Of a stretch of DNA of 64,000 nt, positions 42,757 through 51,555 are shown piece by piece (positions within the stretch are counted from its first letter, which is position 1; every line of letters starts with the position of its first letter). The DNA lies in NCBI RefSeq assembly GCF_001512305.1, contig NZ_LNUT01000005.1, positions 593,774 through 657,773 on the forward strand, in the 5' to 3' direction. The position numbers and the translations under genes were made by a program. Source of the DNA: Arthrobacter sp. EPSL27 (GTDB lineage: Bacteria; Actinomycetota; Actinomycetes; Actinomycetales; Micrococcaceae). The notes below the pieces were generated by a model. The model worked only from the letters and a program-made list of their open reading frames with translations, made no database searches and was not told where the DNA came from.

Positions 42757-44943
42757 TCAGACGGCAGGGCCCTCCACCGTGGCGTGCAGCGCGGACCGGA
42801 CGGTGCCGACGAGCGACCGGAAACCGGGGTCGGACTGCAGCGAGTCCAGGAGCACGGGTCCGCGCGGGCCGGCCAGCGGGACGCGCCAGTTGGGGTACTC
42901 CGTGCTGGTGCCCGGCTGGTTCTGGGTCCGGGTTTCGCCCACCGCGTCAACCAGCGCGACGCCCAGCAGGGACGAGGGGGTCAAGGTGGTGAAGGCGTAG
43001 AGCGCCTCGACCGTGCCCTGGACGTCCTGGTGCCCGGCCGCCGGCAGGAGGCCGCGTTCCCGCAGGAGCTTGAACACCGCCTGCTGCTCCGCGGCGGCCT
43101 CGGCGCGCTCCTCGTGGACCGGACGCCGCAGCAGGCCCAAGGATTCGCGCAGGGTGACGTGTTCCCCGGCGAGGTAGCCGGCGGTCGGGGGCAGGTCATG
43201 GGTGTTGACGCTGGTCAGGCACTGCTGCCGGTAGCGTTCCGGCAGGAGCGGGCCGTCGTCGTCGTGCTCGAACCAAAGGATCGAGGTGCCGAAGATCCCG
43301 CGCTCGGCGAGGTAGTCCCGTACCCACGGCTCGAACACGCCCAGGTCCTCACCGATCACTATTGCCCCGGCCCGCTGCGCCTCCAGCGCCAGGATGCCGA
43401 TCAGCGCCTCATGGTCGTAGTAGACGTACGTGCCCTCGCCGGGTCCGGCGCCGTCGGGAATCCACCACAGCCGGAACAGGCCCAGAATGTGGTCCACCCG
43501 GATCCCGCCGGCATGGCGCAGCACGGTCCGCAGCATGTCCCGGTAGGCGGCGTACCCGGATTCGGCGAGCCGGCCGGGATGCCAAGGCGGCTGCGTCCAG
43601 TCCTGGCCCTGCTGGTTGAACATGTCCGGGGGTGCGCCCACGGTGACGTTCCGTGCCAGCACCCCGGCCAGGGACCAGTCGTCCGCGCCGCCGGGCTTGA
43701 CGCCCACCGCAAGATCGTGGATGACGCCGATCTCCATGCCTGACCGCCGGGCCGCGTGCTGGGCGGCCTCGAGCTGCTGGTCGCACAGCCACTGCAGCCA
43801 GCGGTGGAATTCGATCCGGCCGGAGAGCAGGGTCCGCTGCTCCCGGCAGTAGGCGGTGTCGGGGGCGGACGCCACGCCCGCCCATTCGGGCGCACCGGGA
43901 CCCAGCTTCTCGGAGAGGGCGCACCAGAGGGCGAAATCATCGAGCCCCTGCCCCTCCCCGGCGCAGAAGTCCGCAAACGCGCGGGCACGTGCCGGGTCGC
44001 GCGGGACCCCGAACACCAGCTCCAGGGCGGCGAGTTTCGCCGCGTAGCAGGCGTTCCGGTCCAGCAGCGCGGCGGAGTGGTTCGCTGCGTGCTGCTGCCC
44101 GGCCAGCCGCTCCACCTCGGACCGTCCGGCCGGGTCGAGGTAGCCGTATTCGGGGATCTCCTCCACCCGGAGGTAGAGCGGGTTGAAGTACCGCCGGGTG
44201 GTGGGCAGGTAGGGCGAGTCTTCGACCGGCGGCCGGGCCTCGGCGGCGTGCAGCGGATTGACCAGGACGAACCCGGCGCCCTCCTGCCCTGACATGGTGG
44301 CGAGGTCCGCGAGGTCGGCGAAGTCGCCGATCCCCCAGGACCGCGATGAACGGACGGAGTAGAGCTGCGCGGTCAGTCCCCAGTTCCGCCGTCCTGACCT
44401 GCCCGATGAAATGAGCGCCGCGGTGGTCTGGAGCTGCCGGGGTGTTACTACCAGCGGGCATTGCGCGGCGGTCCCCTCGTTCTCTGCCACCAGCTGGTGC
44501 CAGCCGAGGGGCACCGTGGCCGGGACGGCGAAGGCAGCACGGCCGGTGAGGACGCCGTCGACGTCCACCGGCGCATCCCAGTTCTCCCGCTGTTCCACCG
44601 GATACCTGCTGCCGTCTTCGGCGGCGATCCAGACGTTGACGGCACTCCCGTGCGGGACGTGGACGTGGACCAGCAGCTCCTGCCCCTCGCGGGCGACGGC
44701 GACCGGCGGCAGGAGGCGGCGCCACGGTGCCAGCCGGGCCGCCGCCAGTGCCGTCTCCATCTCTGCCGCATCCCCGGCGGCAACGCCCAGCGCTGAGAGG
44801 ACACCGCGCAGTGTGCTGTCCGGGACGGACCGCTCGACGCCGTCCCACCCCCAGTAGGAAGTCCCCACGCCATGTGCTGCCGCGAGCTGGCGCAGCAGAT
44901 CGGTGGTGCCGGGCCCGTTGTCGTGATGCATGCCATCAGCCAT
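42757..44943 (-). CDS. malQ: 4-alpha-glucanotransferase MalQ (GH77)
   Basis: This enzyme rearranges alpha-1,4-glucans during maltodextrin and glycogen metabolism. The 728 residues include a long N-terminal domain and the GH77 barrel with the motifs GIRVDHILGLFRLWWIP (nucleophile Asp), VIGEDLGVFEP (catalytic Glu) and SVNTHDLPPTAGY (transition-state Asp). It is cytoplasmic. TAGAGT ends 6 nt before the ATG, so the mRNA is likely leaderless. It is not clustered with the glycogen genes at 56-59 kb. Confidence 0.94.
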   Translation of the reverse strand: MADGMHHDNGPGTTDLLRQLAAAHGVGTSYWGWDGVERSVPDSTLRGVLSALGVAAGDAAEMETALAAARLAPWRRLLPPVAVAREGQELLVHVHVPHGSAVNVWIAAEDGSRYPVEQRENWDAPVDVDGVLTGRAAFAVPATVPLGWHQLVAENEGTAAQCPLVVTPRQLQTTAALISSGRSGRRNWGLTAQLYSVRSSRSWGIGDFADLADLATMSGQEGAGFVLVNPLHAAEARPPVEDSPYLPTTRRYFNPLYLRVEEIPEYGYLDPAGRSEVERLAGQQHAANHSAALLDRNACYAAKLAALELVFGVPRDPARARAFADFCAGEGQGLDDFALWCALSEKLGPGAPEWAGVASAPDTAYCREQRTLLSGRIEFHRWLQWLCDQQLEAAQHAARRSGMEIGVIHDLAVGVKPGGADDWSLAGVLARNVTVGAPPDMFNQQGQDWTQPPWHPGRLAESGYAAYRDMLRTVLRHAGGIRVDHILGLFRLWWIPDGAGPGEGTYVYYDHEALIGILALEAQRAGAIVIGEDLGVFEPWVRDYLAERGIFGTSILWFEHDDDGPLLPERYRQQCLTSVNTHDLPPTAGYLAGEHVTLRESLGLLRRPVHEERAEAAAEQQAVFKLLRERGLLPAAGHQDVQGTVEALYAFTTLTPSSLLGVALVDAVGETRTQNQPGTSTEYPNWRVPLAGPRGPVLLDSLQSDPGFRSLVGTVRSALHATVEGPAV

Positions 44944-44952
44944 GGGGCCACT

Positions 44953-45492
44953 CTAGACGCTGGATCCGCTCCCCGTCCCGGGCCGGTGGACGTGGGCTTC
45001 ACCGACCAGTTCGTGCAGGCCTTCAACGGCGCGGGCCAGCGAGAGTCCGGGGGTGGCGACGATCAGCGGCATCAGGAGCGTGTTCTCCTTCTCCAGGTGC
45101 AGGCCGAAGATGTTCCGGATGGATCCGGCAGCCACAGCGGCGTCCACCCCGGTGGATCCCCGCAGTTCCTCGACCAGGCCGACGATCACCTGGTGCTCAG
45201 CCAGCATCCCGTCCACCAGCAGCCGGCCCTCCGGCAGGTTGCGGGGCCCGCCATAAAGGGGCCCCTCCTCGGCGAGCGCGTGCGGAACCAGGTCGTCCTC
45301 GCACCATTCCACCAGCACTTCATGCGCGCTGTGCTCCGCCACCGCGTCCCGCCCCCGGACGGCGTTCACGAGCGTCTCCGTCAAGGCCGTGAGGCGCTTA
45401 AGCATGCCCGCGTGGTGGCGCTCCACCGCTGCCAGGGCTTCCGCTTCCTCATCGGCGTTTTTGGGGCCGGTGCCGGCCGCTGGCTGATCCAT
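44953..45492 (-). CDS. Hemerythrin HHE domain protein
   Basis: The 179-residue all-helical protein has the HHE metal-binding pattern: HHAGML near residue 27, HEVLVEWCEDDLVPHALAEE near residue 58, GMLAEHQVIVGLVEEL near residue 95 and GLHLEKENTLLMPLI near residue 128. Such domains bind a di-iron or other metal centre and take part in oxygen, NO or iron-related stress. AGGAGA precedes the ATG at 45492. It is upstream of malQ on the same strand, but malQ seems to have its own promoter. Confidence 0.8.
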   Translation of the reverse strand: MDQPAAGTGPKNADEEAEALAAVERHHAGMLKRLTALTETLVNAVRGRDAVAEHSAHEVLVEWCEDDLVPHALAEEGPLYGGPRNLPEGRLLVDGMLAEHQVIVGLVEELRGSTGVDAAVAAGSIRNIFGLHLEKENTLLMPLIVATPGLSLARAVEGLHELVGEAHVHRPGTGSGSSV

Positions 45493-45719
45493 GACGTCTC
45501 CTGCTTCTGCTGACTGCGGGCTGTACTGGCTCAAGGCTGTACTGACTGCTGGCCCCGGAGGCTCTTTTCCCCACTCTACGGCCGGGATCCGCCCGGGCAC
45601 CGGGCCTTTCGGCCCGGACATCCGCCCCCGCAGGTGCCACCATGCCGGCGCTGATTCCGCCGCTGATGACGGCTGCGCCTTTAGACGCAGCTGCAGCGTC
45701 CGCGCTAGCCTTGCAGCCT

Positions 45720-46097
45720 ATGGTCGACGTCGAAAAGTTCCGGATCCTCCTCCAGGAGGAGCGCCGCCGTAAACTGGCCCTCCTCCCCGCGCTTGGCCGC
45801 GATATCTCCTCAGTGAACGCCGCCCGGCAGGATTCGAACGTCGACGACGAACACGACCCCGAAGGCGCGACCATAGCCTTTGAGCTTTCCCAGGCCTCGG
45901 CCCTCCTGGAGCAGAGCCGCCAGGGCCTTGCGCAGGTCGACGCGGCCCTGGAGCGGATCGATGTCGGCACCTACGGCATCTGCGCCGTGTGCGGGGAACC
46001 CATCGCCGAGGGCAGGCTGGAGGCCAGGCCCTGGACCCCCTACTGCATCCAACACAGCGCGGGCCCCGCCGGAAGGCCGCCGGGACCACGGGCATGA
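45720..46097 (+). CDS. DksA/TraR-type zinc-finger protein
   Basis: The 125-residue protein has a helical coiled coil (EKFRILLQEERRRKLALLPALG, then EQSRQGLAQVDAALERIDVGTYG) and a C-terminal zinc finger, CAVCGEPIAEGRLEARPW followed by YCIQH. The fourth ligand is His instead of the usual Cys (C3H). DksA relatives bind the RNA polymerase secondary channel; whether this one does is unknown. TAGCCT ends 8 nt before the ATG. It overlaps the next gene by 4 bp (ATGA). Confidence 0.85.
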   Translation: MVDVEKFRILLQEERRRKLALLPALGRDISSVNAARQDSNVDDEHDPEGATIAFELSQASALLEQSRQGLAQVDAALERIDVGTYGICAVCGEPIAEGRLEARPWTPYCIQHSAGPAGRPPGPRA

Positions 46098-46873
46098 ACG
46101 ACGCTGCCGAGACCTGGTGGCAGCGGATCGTCGCCGGGTTCGCCCACTCCCCCGCCCCGACCGTTACGGGCACGGAACTGGCCCTGGTCATCCTCCTGGC
46201 CGTCGCCCTTTGCCTTCCGCGGGCCACCTGGCGGCACTTCGGGCTGCTGGCCACCGTGACCCACGAGCTTGGCCACGCTTTCGCCGCGCTGATGACGGGG
46301 CAGCGTGTGGGCGGCATCCGCCTGGGCCTGGACCACTCGGGTACCACCACCACGTACAGCCGGAGACCCCTGGCCGCCGTCTGGTCCACGTTCTGGGGAT
46401 ATCCGGTGCCTGCCGTGGTGGGCGCGGCGATGGTCTGGAGCGGCTTCAACGGCTGGGGCCCGGCGGCGATGTCCGTCGGGACCCTCATCCTCCTGGCCTC
46501 GTTCCTCTTTATCCGCAACGGCGCCGGGCTCCTGATCACTGCCGCTGCGGTGCTGGCCGCCGTCCTGCTCGTGCTGTTCGTCCCGCCCGAGTTCACCGGC
46601 CATGTCATGATCGTGCTGGGCCTGGCCCTGCTCGTGGCCGCCGTCCGGGATCTGGGCAAGCTGGCCACGGTGCACCTGAAACGGCGGGACCGGCTGGCGA
46701 CGTCGGATGCGTACCTGCTCTCCCGCGCCACCCCGGTCCCCGCGGCCGTCTGGATCGTGCTGTTCGCCGCCGTCGTCGGTGCCGCCTGGTGGGTTGCCTG
46801 GCAGCCCATGTCGGAGGTGTTCGCATTCCTGCCGTCCGCCCTCCTGCAGGGTCAGGGCGCGGCCCCGGCTTAG
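46094..46873 (+). CDS. M50B-like membrane metalloprotease
   Basis: The 259-residue protein has about seven membrane helices and the zinc motif HELGH in TVTHELGHAFAALMTG near residue 57, typical of the peptidase_M50B-like family of actinobacteria. Unlike the protease at 31876-33078, it lacks CBS domains. Its substrate is unknown. Its start overlaps the DksA-like stop (ATGA), so the two are translationally coupled, a pairing that hints at a link between transcription control and membrane proteolysis. Confidence 0.82.
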   Translation: MNDAAETWWQRIVAGFAHSPAPTVTGTELALVILLAVALCLPRATWRHFGLLATVTHELGHAFAALMTGQRVGGIRLGLDHSGTTTTYSRRPLAAVWSTFWGYPVPAVVGAAMVWSGFNGWGPAAMSVGTLILLASFLFIRNGAGLLITAAAVLAAVLLVLFVPPEFTGHVMIVLGLALLVAAVRDLGKLATVHLKRRDRLATSDAYLLSRATPVPAAVWIVLFAAVVGAAWWVAWQPMSEVFAFLPSALLQGQGAAPA

Positions 46874-46882
46874 GCTGGGACC

Positions 46883-47947
46883 ATGAGCACACTACACACG
46901 GACGATCCAGGATTCAGCACCAAGGGTGCCTACGTCACCGGCGGCGCGGAGTTCACCCGGGACACCAACTACATCGAGGACCGGATCACCCGCGACGGCG
47001 CTCCCGGCCGGAACGGCGAGCCGGGCTGGCCGGTGGAGCCGGGCCGCTACCGGCTGGTCGCGGCCCGAGCCTGTCCGTGGGCTAACCGGACCGTGATCGT
47101 GCGGCGGCTGCTGGGCCTCGAGGACGCCATCTCCCTCGGCCAGCCCGGGCCCACCCATGACGCACGCTCCTGGACGTTCGACCTGGATCCCGGCGGCAAG
47201 GATCCGGTACTGGGAATGGAACGGATCCAGGAGGCCTACTTCCGCCGGTTCCCGGACTATCCCCGCGGCATCACGGTCCCTGCGATCGTCGACGTCGCCA
47301 GCGGCCAGGTGGTGACCAACAACTTCCCGCAGATCACCCTCGACTTTTCCACCGAGTGGACCGCCTACCACCGGCCGGGCGCACCCGACCTGTACCCGGA
47401 GGCCCTGCGTACGGAGATCGACGCGGTGAACAAGAGGGTCTTCACCGAAGTGAACAACGGCGTCTACCGCTGCGGCTTCGCAGGGTCCCAGGAGGCCTAC
47501 GACTCAGCCTACGAGCGGCTCTGGACCGCCCTGGACTGGCTGGAGGAGCGCCTTGCCGCGCAGCGGTACCTGGTGGGAGACACCATCACCGAGGCCGACG
47601 TCCGGCTTTTCACCACGCTGGTGCGGTTTGACGCCGTCTACCACGGGCATTTCAAGTGCAACCGGCAGAAGCTCACCGAGATGCCCGCACTGTGGGCGTA
47701 CGCCCGCGACCTGTTCCAGACACCCGGGTTCGGCGACACCATCGACTTCGTGCAGATCAAGCAGCACTATTACATCGTCCATGAGGACATCAACCCCACA
47801 GGCATCGTCCCGGCGGGCCCGGCGCTGGACGGCTGGCTGTCCGCCCACGGCCGTGAGGCGCTCGGCGGCCGCCCCTTCGGCGAAGGAACGCCGCCGGGGC
47901 CTGTCCGGGCCGGGGAAGAGGTGGCCCCGGGGCACGGGGCAGGCTAA
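46883..47947 (+). CDS. Xi-class glutathione S-transferase/hydroquinone reductase-like
   Basis: The 354-residue protein matches the ECM4/YqjG (Xi) family: RACPWANRTVIVRRLLGL with the catalytic Cys64, the TVPAIVDVASGQVVTNNFPQI thioredoxin-fold segment, and the C-terminal helical domain with YLVGDTITEADVRLFTTLVRFD. In other bacteria these enzymes reduce glutathionyl-hydroquinones. Actinobacteria make mycothiol instead, so the likely substrate is a mycothiol adduct. TAGGCT ends 6 nt before the ATG. Confidence 0.9.
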   Translation: MSTLHTDDPGFSTKGAYVTGGAEFTRDTNYIEDRITRDGAPGRNGEPGWPVEPGRYRLVAARACPWANRTVIVRRLLGLEDAISLGQPGPTHDARSWTFDLDPGGKDPVLGMERIQEAYFRRFPDYPRGITVPAIVDVASGQVVTNNFPQITLDFSTEWTAYHRPGAPDLYPEALRTEIDAVNKRVFTEVNNGVYRCGFAGSQEAYDSAYERLWTALDWLEERLAAQRYLVGDTITEADVRLFTTLVRFDAVYHGHFKCNRQKLTEMPALWAYARDLFQTPGFGDTIDFVQIKQHYYIVHEDINPTGIVPAGPALDGWLSAHGREALGGRPFGEGTPPGPVRAGEEVAPGHGAG

Positions 47948-48010
47948 ACCGGCGGCTCCCCCGGGTTCGTCCAGTTGTCGCAGCAACGTCCCGCCCCTAG
48001 GGTGAGCCGG

Positions 48011-49144
48011 ATGACTACTACAGACGAGGCCACGCACACAGGGGGTCCCTCCCTGCCTTCGCGGCTCTGGCGGACCGTGTCCGCCAACATCCGCGCGGCG
48101 CTGCTTTGGCCCCGGCTGCAGCTGGCCCTGAAGGCAGGGCTGGCGGCAGGCATCGCCTTCGCGATCGCCCCCTATATGCCCGGTTCCGCGGCGAACTACC
48201 CCTACTACGCTCCGCTGGGCGCGCTGGTGGCGATGTACGAGCACGTCGCCGGTTCGGTGCGGCAGGGTGTCCAGGCGCTCGCAGGCCTGGCTGTCGGGGT
48301 GGGTCTGGCCTTTGTGCTGTTCATCCTCGGCAGCCCGTCGCCGCTGACGGTAGGCGTTGTGATGGCGTTCGGCGTGATCCTGGCCGGTATCCCGAAGATC
48401 GGCGCGGGCCGGGACTGGATCCCGACGGCGGCGCTGCTGGTCCTGCTGGTGGGCGGCCACGACCCGGACCAGTTCTCCTTCGGCTATCTCCTCCAGATGG
48501 GGGTGGGGGTCTCGGTGGGCATCCTGGTGAACCTCCTGGTGTTCCCGCCGCTGCACTTCCGCGCCGCCGAGCTCAGCATCGCGGAACTGCGCCTGGCGCT
48601 CGCCGAGCAGCTCTGGGACATGGCCAAGGCCCTGAAGGAGAGCTGGCCGCCCGAACACGAAGACTGGGCAAAGAGGTCCGACTCGCTTGAGGCCTCCGCG
48701 CGGTCCGTCCGCCTGGCCGTGGAGAAGGCCGACGCCAGCCGCCGCGCCAATCCCCGGCGCCGGCTCCACCCCCGGGACATTGAGCAGGACTACCGGGACC
48801 TGCGGGACCTGGAACGGGTGACCTTCCACGTCCAGGACGTGACGCAGGTCCTCTCGGACGTCATCTGGGCCAAGGACACCCCCTTCGTGGTGCCGGATGA
48901 ATTCGCGGCCCCCCTCGCTGACGCCATGGCCTCCGTGGGAGACGTCCTGCGCGCGGTCGAGGAGGAGAGCCCGGAAAAGCAGGTGGAGCAGATCAAGGCC
49001 GCCGACGCCGGCGTCCGGGAACTGACGGTACGGGTGGGCGCCGAGGAAGCGGCAACGGATGCCCCGAGCGCTGTCGAATCGATCCTGTTGAGCCTGCACC
49101 GGGTGCTCCGCGTGGCGAAGTCCGCCGCCGCGGACCGGGCCTAG
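48011..49144 (+). CDS. FUSC/aromatic acid exporter-like membrane protein
   Basis: The 377-residue protein has about six N-terminal membrane helices (LQLALKAGLAAGIAFAIAPYM, LVAMYEHVAGSVRQGVQALAGLAVGVGLAFVLFILG) followed by a long charged coiled-coil domain from about residue 185. This fits the FUSC/ArAE family, which exports aromatic acids and other small molecules. A strong promoter is visible: TTGTCG (47975-47980), 17 bp, TAGGGT (47998-48003), with the ATG only 7 nt further. Confidence 0.8.
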   Translation: MTTTDEATHTGGPSLPSRLWRTVSANIRAALLWPRLQLALKAGLAAGIAFAIAPYMPGSAANYPYYAPLGALVAMYEHVAGSVRQGVQALAGLAVGVGLAFVLFILGSPSPLTVGVVMAFGVILAGIPKIGAGRDWIPTAALLVLLVGGHDPDQFSFGYLLQMGVGVSVGILVNLLVFPPLHFRAAELSIAELRLALAEQLWDMAKALKESWPPEHEDWAKRSDSLEASARSVRLAVEKADASRRANPRRRLHPRDIEQDYRDLRDLERVTFHVQDVTQVLSDVIWAKDTPFVVPDEFAAPLADAMASVGDVLRAVEEESPEKQVEQIKAADAGVRELTVRVGAEEAATDAPSAVESILLSLHRVLRVAKSAAADRA

Positions 49145-49187
49145 CCGCCGCCGCGTCGCCCGACGGGGGAGAATGCACCGGCACAGA

Positions 49188-49236
49188 CAACGACGGCGGT
49201 GCCCTCCCCTCTCCGGGGCGGGCACCGCCGTCGTTG
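49188..49236. terminator. Bidirectional hairpin between the FUSC and hydratase genes
   Basis: A perfect 17-bp stem (CAACGACGGCGGTGCCC with GGGCACCGCCGTCGTTG) has a 15-nt loop. It lies between converging genes and has no T-run. Confidence 0.75.
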
Positions 49237-49252
49237 GTGCAGCCGGGTGCAG

Positions 49253-50164
49253 TTAGAGCGCTGCCACTGAACCGCTGAAGTGCTTGCGGCCGGACCGCGC
49301 GTTCCAGGCGACATAGTCCGAGCGCTGCCACGCGCCGTCGTCGCCCTGCGTGGTGTTGATGTCCAGGGCCACGCGGGCCGGCAGGAACACCGGCGCCTCG
49401 AAGGACACGTCCCAGCTGAAGGCATCACCTTTGGCGGCCCCGACGTCGGCAAGCGCCCTCGACGCCAGGTACATGCCGTGCGCGATGGACCGCCGCATCC
49501 CCAGGGCCTTGGCCGAGAGGACGCTCAGGTGGATCGGGTTGAAATCGCCGGACACGGCCGCGTAGGCGCGCCCGGTGTCCACGCCCAGCTGCCACAGCGC
49601 CGTGGGATCCGGCGCCGAGAAGGCCGCCGGGGCCGGCGCGGCCGAGGGCTTGTCGATGCCGGGCAGGTACACGCCCTTGGCCAGGTAGGTCGACACACCG
49701 CGCCAGCTGACGGCGTCCTCCCCAGTGCGGCGCACCTCGGTGACAACGTCCAGCTGGGTGCCCGCCCGGTGGCCGCGCAGGTCCTCGGACCACGACCGGA
49801 TGTCCAGGGCGTCTGTGAACCGCAGGGGCTCTGACTGCACCACCCGGTTCTGCAAGTGGATCATGCCCAGCAGCGGCAGCGGGAAGTCATCCCGGTTCAT
49901 GACACTCATGGCCAGCGGGAACGCCAGGGCGTGGACGAAACCGGCCGGCAGCACGTCGCTCGCGCTCTCGCCGATCAGGTGCTGGTACGCTGTGAGGTTC
50001 TCCACTGCCGCCTTGACGCCGCGGACCTCGTGCCGTGTCGCCGGCAGCCCGTTCCCCGCGTGGGTGCCCAGTACCCGCCGGCGCGCCGCAGTGGCGGCTG
50101 CGTTGACGTACAGCTTGGACAGCGACGGCATCTCGCCCAGGATGACGGGCTGCGCTGGGGTCAT
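49253..50164 (-). CDS. MaoC-like double-hotdog hydratase (HtdX type)
   Basis: The 303-residue enzyme hydrates or dehydrates acyl-CoA intermediates. The C-terminal hotdog has the catalytic hydratase-2 motif in AAVSGDFNPIHLSVLSAKALGM (Asp and His) followed by IAHGMYLASRAL; the N-terminal hotdog is degenerate. Its start overlaps the reductase stop by 4 bp (ATGA), giving a coupled dehydratase/reductase pair like mycobacterial HtdX-FabG4 (Rv0241c-Rv0242c). Confidence 0.88.
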   Translation of the reverse strand: MTPAQPVILGEMPSLSKLYVNAAATAARRRVLGTHAGNGLPATRHEVRGVKAAVENLTAYQHLIGESASDVLPAGFVHALAFPLAMSVMNRDDFPLPLLGMIHLQNRVVQSEPLRFTDALDIRSWSEDLRGHRAGTQLDVVTEVRRTGEDAVSWRGVSTYLAKGVYLPGIDKPSAAPAPAAFSAPDPTALWQLGVDTGRAYAAVSGDFNPIHLSVLSAKALGMRRSIAHGMYLASRALADVGAAKGDAFSWDVSFEAPVFLPARVALDINTTQGDDGAWQRSDYVAWNARSGRKHFSGSVAAL

Positions 50165-51546
50165 GCCCCCACCAGGTTCTGCCCGCAGACGCGCAGTACT
50201 TCGCCGGAGATGCCGCCGGCGGCGTCACTGGCCAGGAACGCGATGGCCTCGGCCACATCGCCCGGCCGGCCGCCCTGCTGCAGCGAGTTCAGCCTGCGGG
50301 CGATCTCGCGGGTGGCAAAGGGGATTTTCGCGGTCATTTCCGTCTCGATGAAGCCGGGCGCGACGGCGTTGATCGAGCCGCCGTGCGTGCCGATCAGCGG
50401 AGCGGTGGCCCGGACCATGCCCATCACGCCGCCCTTGGAGGCGCCATAGTTGGTCTGGCCGCGGTTGCCGGCGATGCCGCTGGTCGAGGCGACGGAGACA
50501 ATCCGGGGTGAGTTCCGGAAGTGCTCCGAGGCGAGGAGCGCCTCGTTGATCCGAAGCTGCGCGGCGATGTTGACCGCGATCACCGAGTTCCAGCGTCCCT
50601 GGTCCATGTTGGCAAGCAGTTTGTCCCGGGTGATGCCGGCGTTGTGGATCACGATGTCCAGCCGCCCGTGGCGTTCCACGGCGTGGTCAATGATCCGCTG
50701 CCCGGCGTCCTCGCGGGTGATGTCCAGCTGCAGGGCCGTACCGTGGACCTCGTTGGCCACCGCGGCGAGGTGGTCCCCGGCGGCCGGGATGTCGACGGCC
50801 ACCACGGTGGCGCCGTCCCGGTGCAGGGTGCGGGCAATCGCGGCACCGATTCCGCGCGCGGCCCCGGTCACGACGGCGACCTTGCCCGCCAGCGGCTTCT
50901 CGGCGTCGGCCGGCAGCTGGCCCTCGGCCGAGCGGACCGTGAGGAACTGCCCGTCGACGAAGGCTGAGCGGCCGGACAGGAAGAACCAGAGCGCGCCGAG
51001 GGTGCTGGGGCTGGTGGTGCCGGCGCCGTCGGCCAGGAGGATGCCGTTGGCCGTGGCCCCGGCGCGGAGCTCCTTGGCCAGCGAGCGGACGAGCCCGTCC
51101 ACGCCCTGCCGCGCCGCGGCGGCGGCCGGATCGGCAGCGCCTGGGTTTGCAGCGTCTGCGTTTGCAGCGTCTGCGTTTGCAGCGTCCGCTGCACTGCGGG
51201 AGATGGTGACGACGCGGGCGTTGGCTGCCAGGTCGCGGAGGGACGTGGCCGCGGTCAGGACCGGCTTCTCCAGGTCCTCCGGGCGGCTCAGCTCGTCCAG
51301 CACCAGGATGATGGCGCCGAGTTTTTCCTTGGGCACCGCGTGGCGGCGCACGTCAAGGTTCCAGGACAGCAGCGTCGAGGCCAGCGCATCCGCGCCGCTG
51401 CCGGCGCCCTGGACCAGGACGGGCCCGGTGACCAGCGGCTGGCCCGGAGTGTGCCGCCGCAGCGCCATCGGCTGGGGCAGCCCCAGTTTTTTGGCGATGT
51501 CCCGGCCGAGGCCGTGGCTCACCAGCTGTGTGTATTTGTCGGTCAT
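50161..51546 (-). CDS. FabG4-type 3-oxoacyl reductase with N-terminal flavodoxin-like domain
   Basis: The 461-residue protein has an N-terminal Rossmann-like domain (residues 1-200) and a C-terminal SDR domain with TGAARGIGAAIARTL (cofactor), NAGITRDKLL, Ser in VSVASTSG and the YGASK catalytic Tyr/Lys. This double-domain form matches mycobacterial FabG4, which reduces long-chain 3-oxoacyl-CoA. Three 15-bp repeats lie in the N-terminal domain (51144-51188). It follows the thiolase after 9 bp. Confidence 0.9.
   Translation of the reverse strand: MTDKYTQLVSHGLGRDIAKKLGLPQPMALRRHTPGQPLVTGPVLVQGAGSGADALASTLLSWNLDVRRHAVPKEKLGAIILVLDELSRPEDLEKPVLTAATSLRDLAANARVVTISRSAADAANADAANADAANPGAADPAAAAARQGVDGLVRSLAKELRAGATANGILLADGAGTTSPSTLGALWFFLSGRSAFVDGQFLTVRSAEGQLPADAEKPLAGKVAVVTGAARGIGAAIARTLHRDGATVVAVDIPAAGDHLAAVANEVHGTALQLDITREDAGQRIIDHAVERHGRLDIVIHNAGITRDKLLANMDQGRWNSVIAVNIAAQLRINEALLASEHFRNSPRIVSVASTSGIAGNRGQTNYGASKGGVMGMVRATAPLIGTHGGSINAVAPGFIETEMTAKIPFATREIARRLNSLQQGGRPGDVAEAIAFLASDAAGGISGEVLRVCGQNLVGA
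51144..51188 (-). repeat. 3 x 15-bp in-frame repeat inside the FabG4-type gene
   Basis: GTTTGCAGCGTCTGC occurs at 51144-51158 and 51159-51173, then once with a single change at 51174-51188. On the coding strand it encodes a reiterated Ala-Asp-Ala-Ala-Asn unit near residues 119-134, probably a surface loop. Confidence 0.85.
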
Positions 51547-51555
51547 CGGTTCCCC

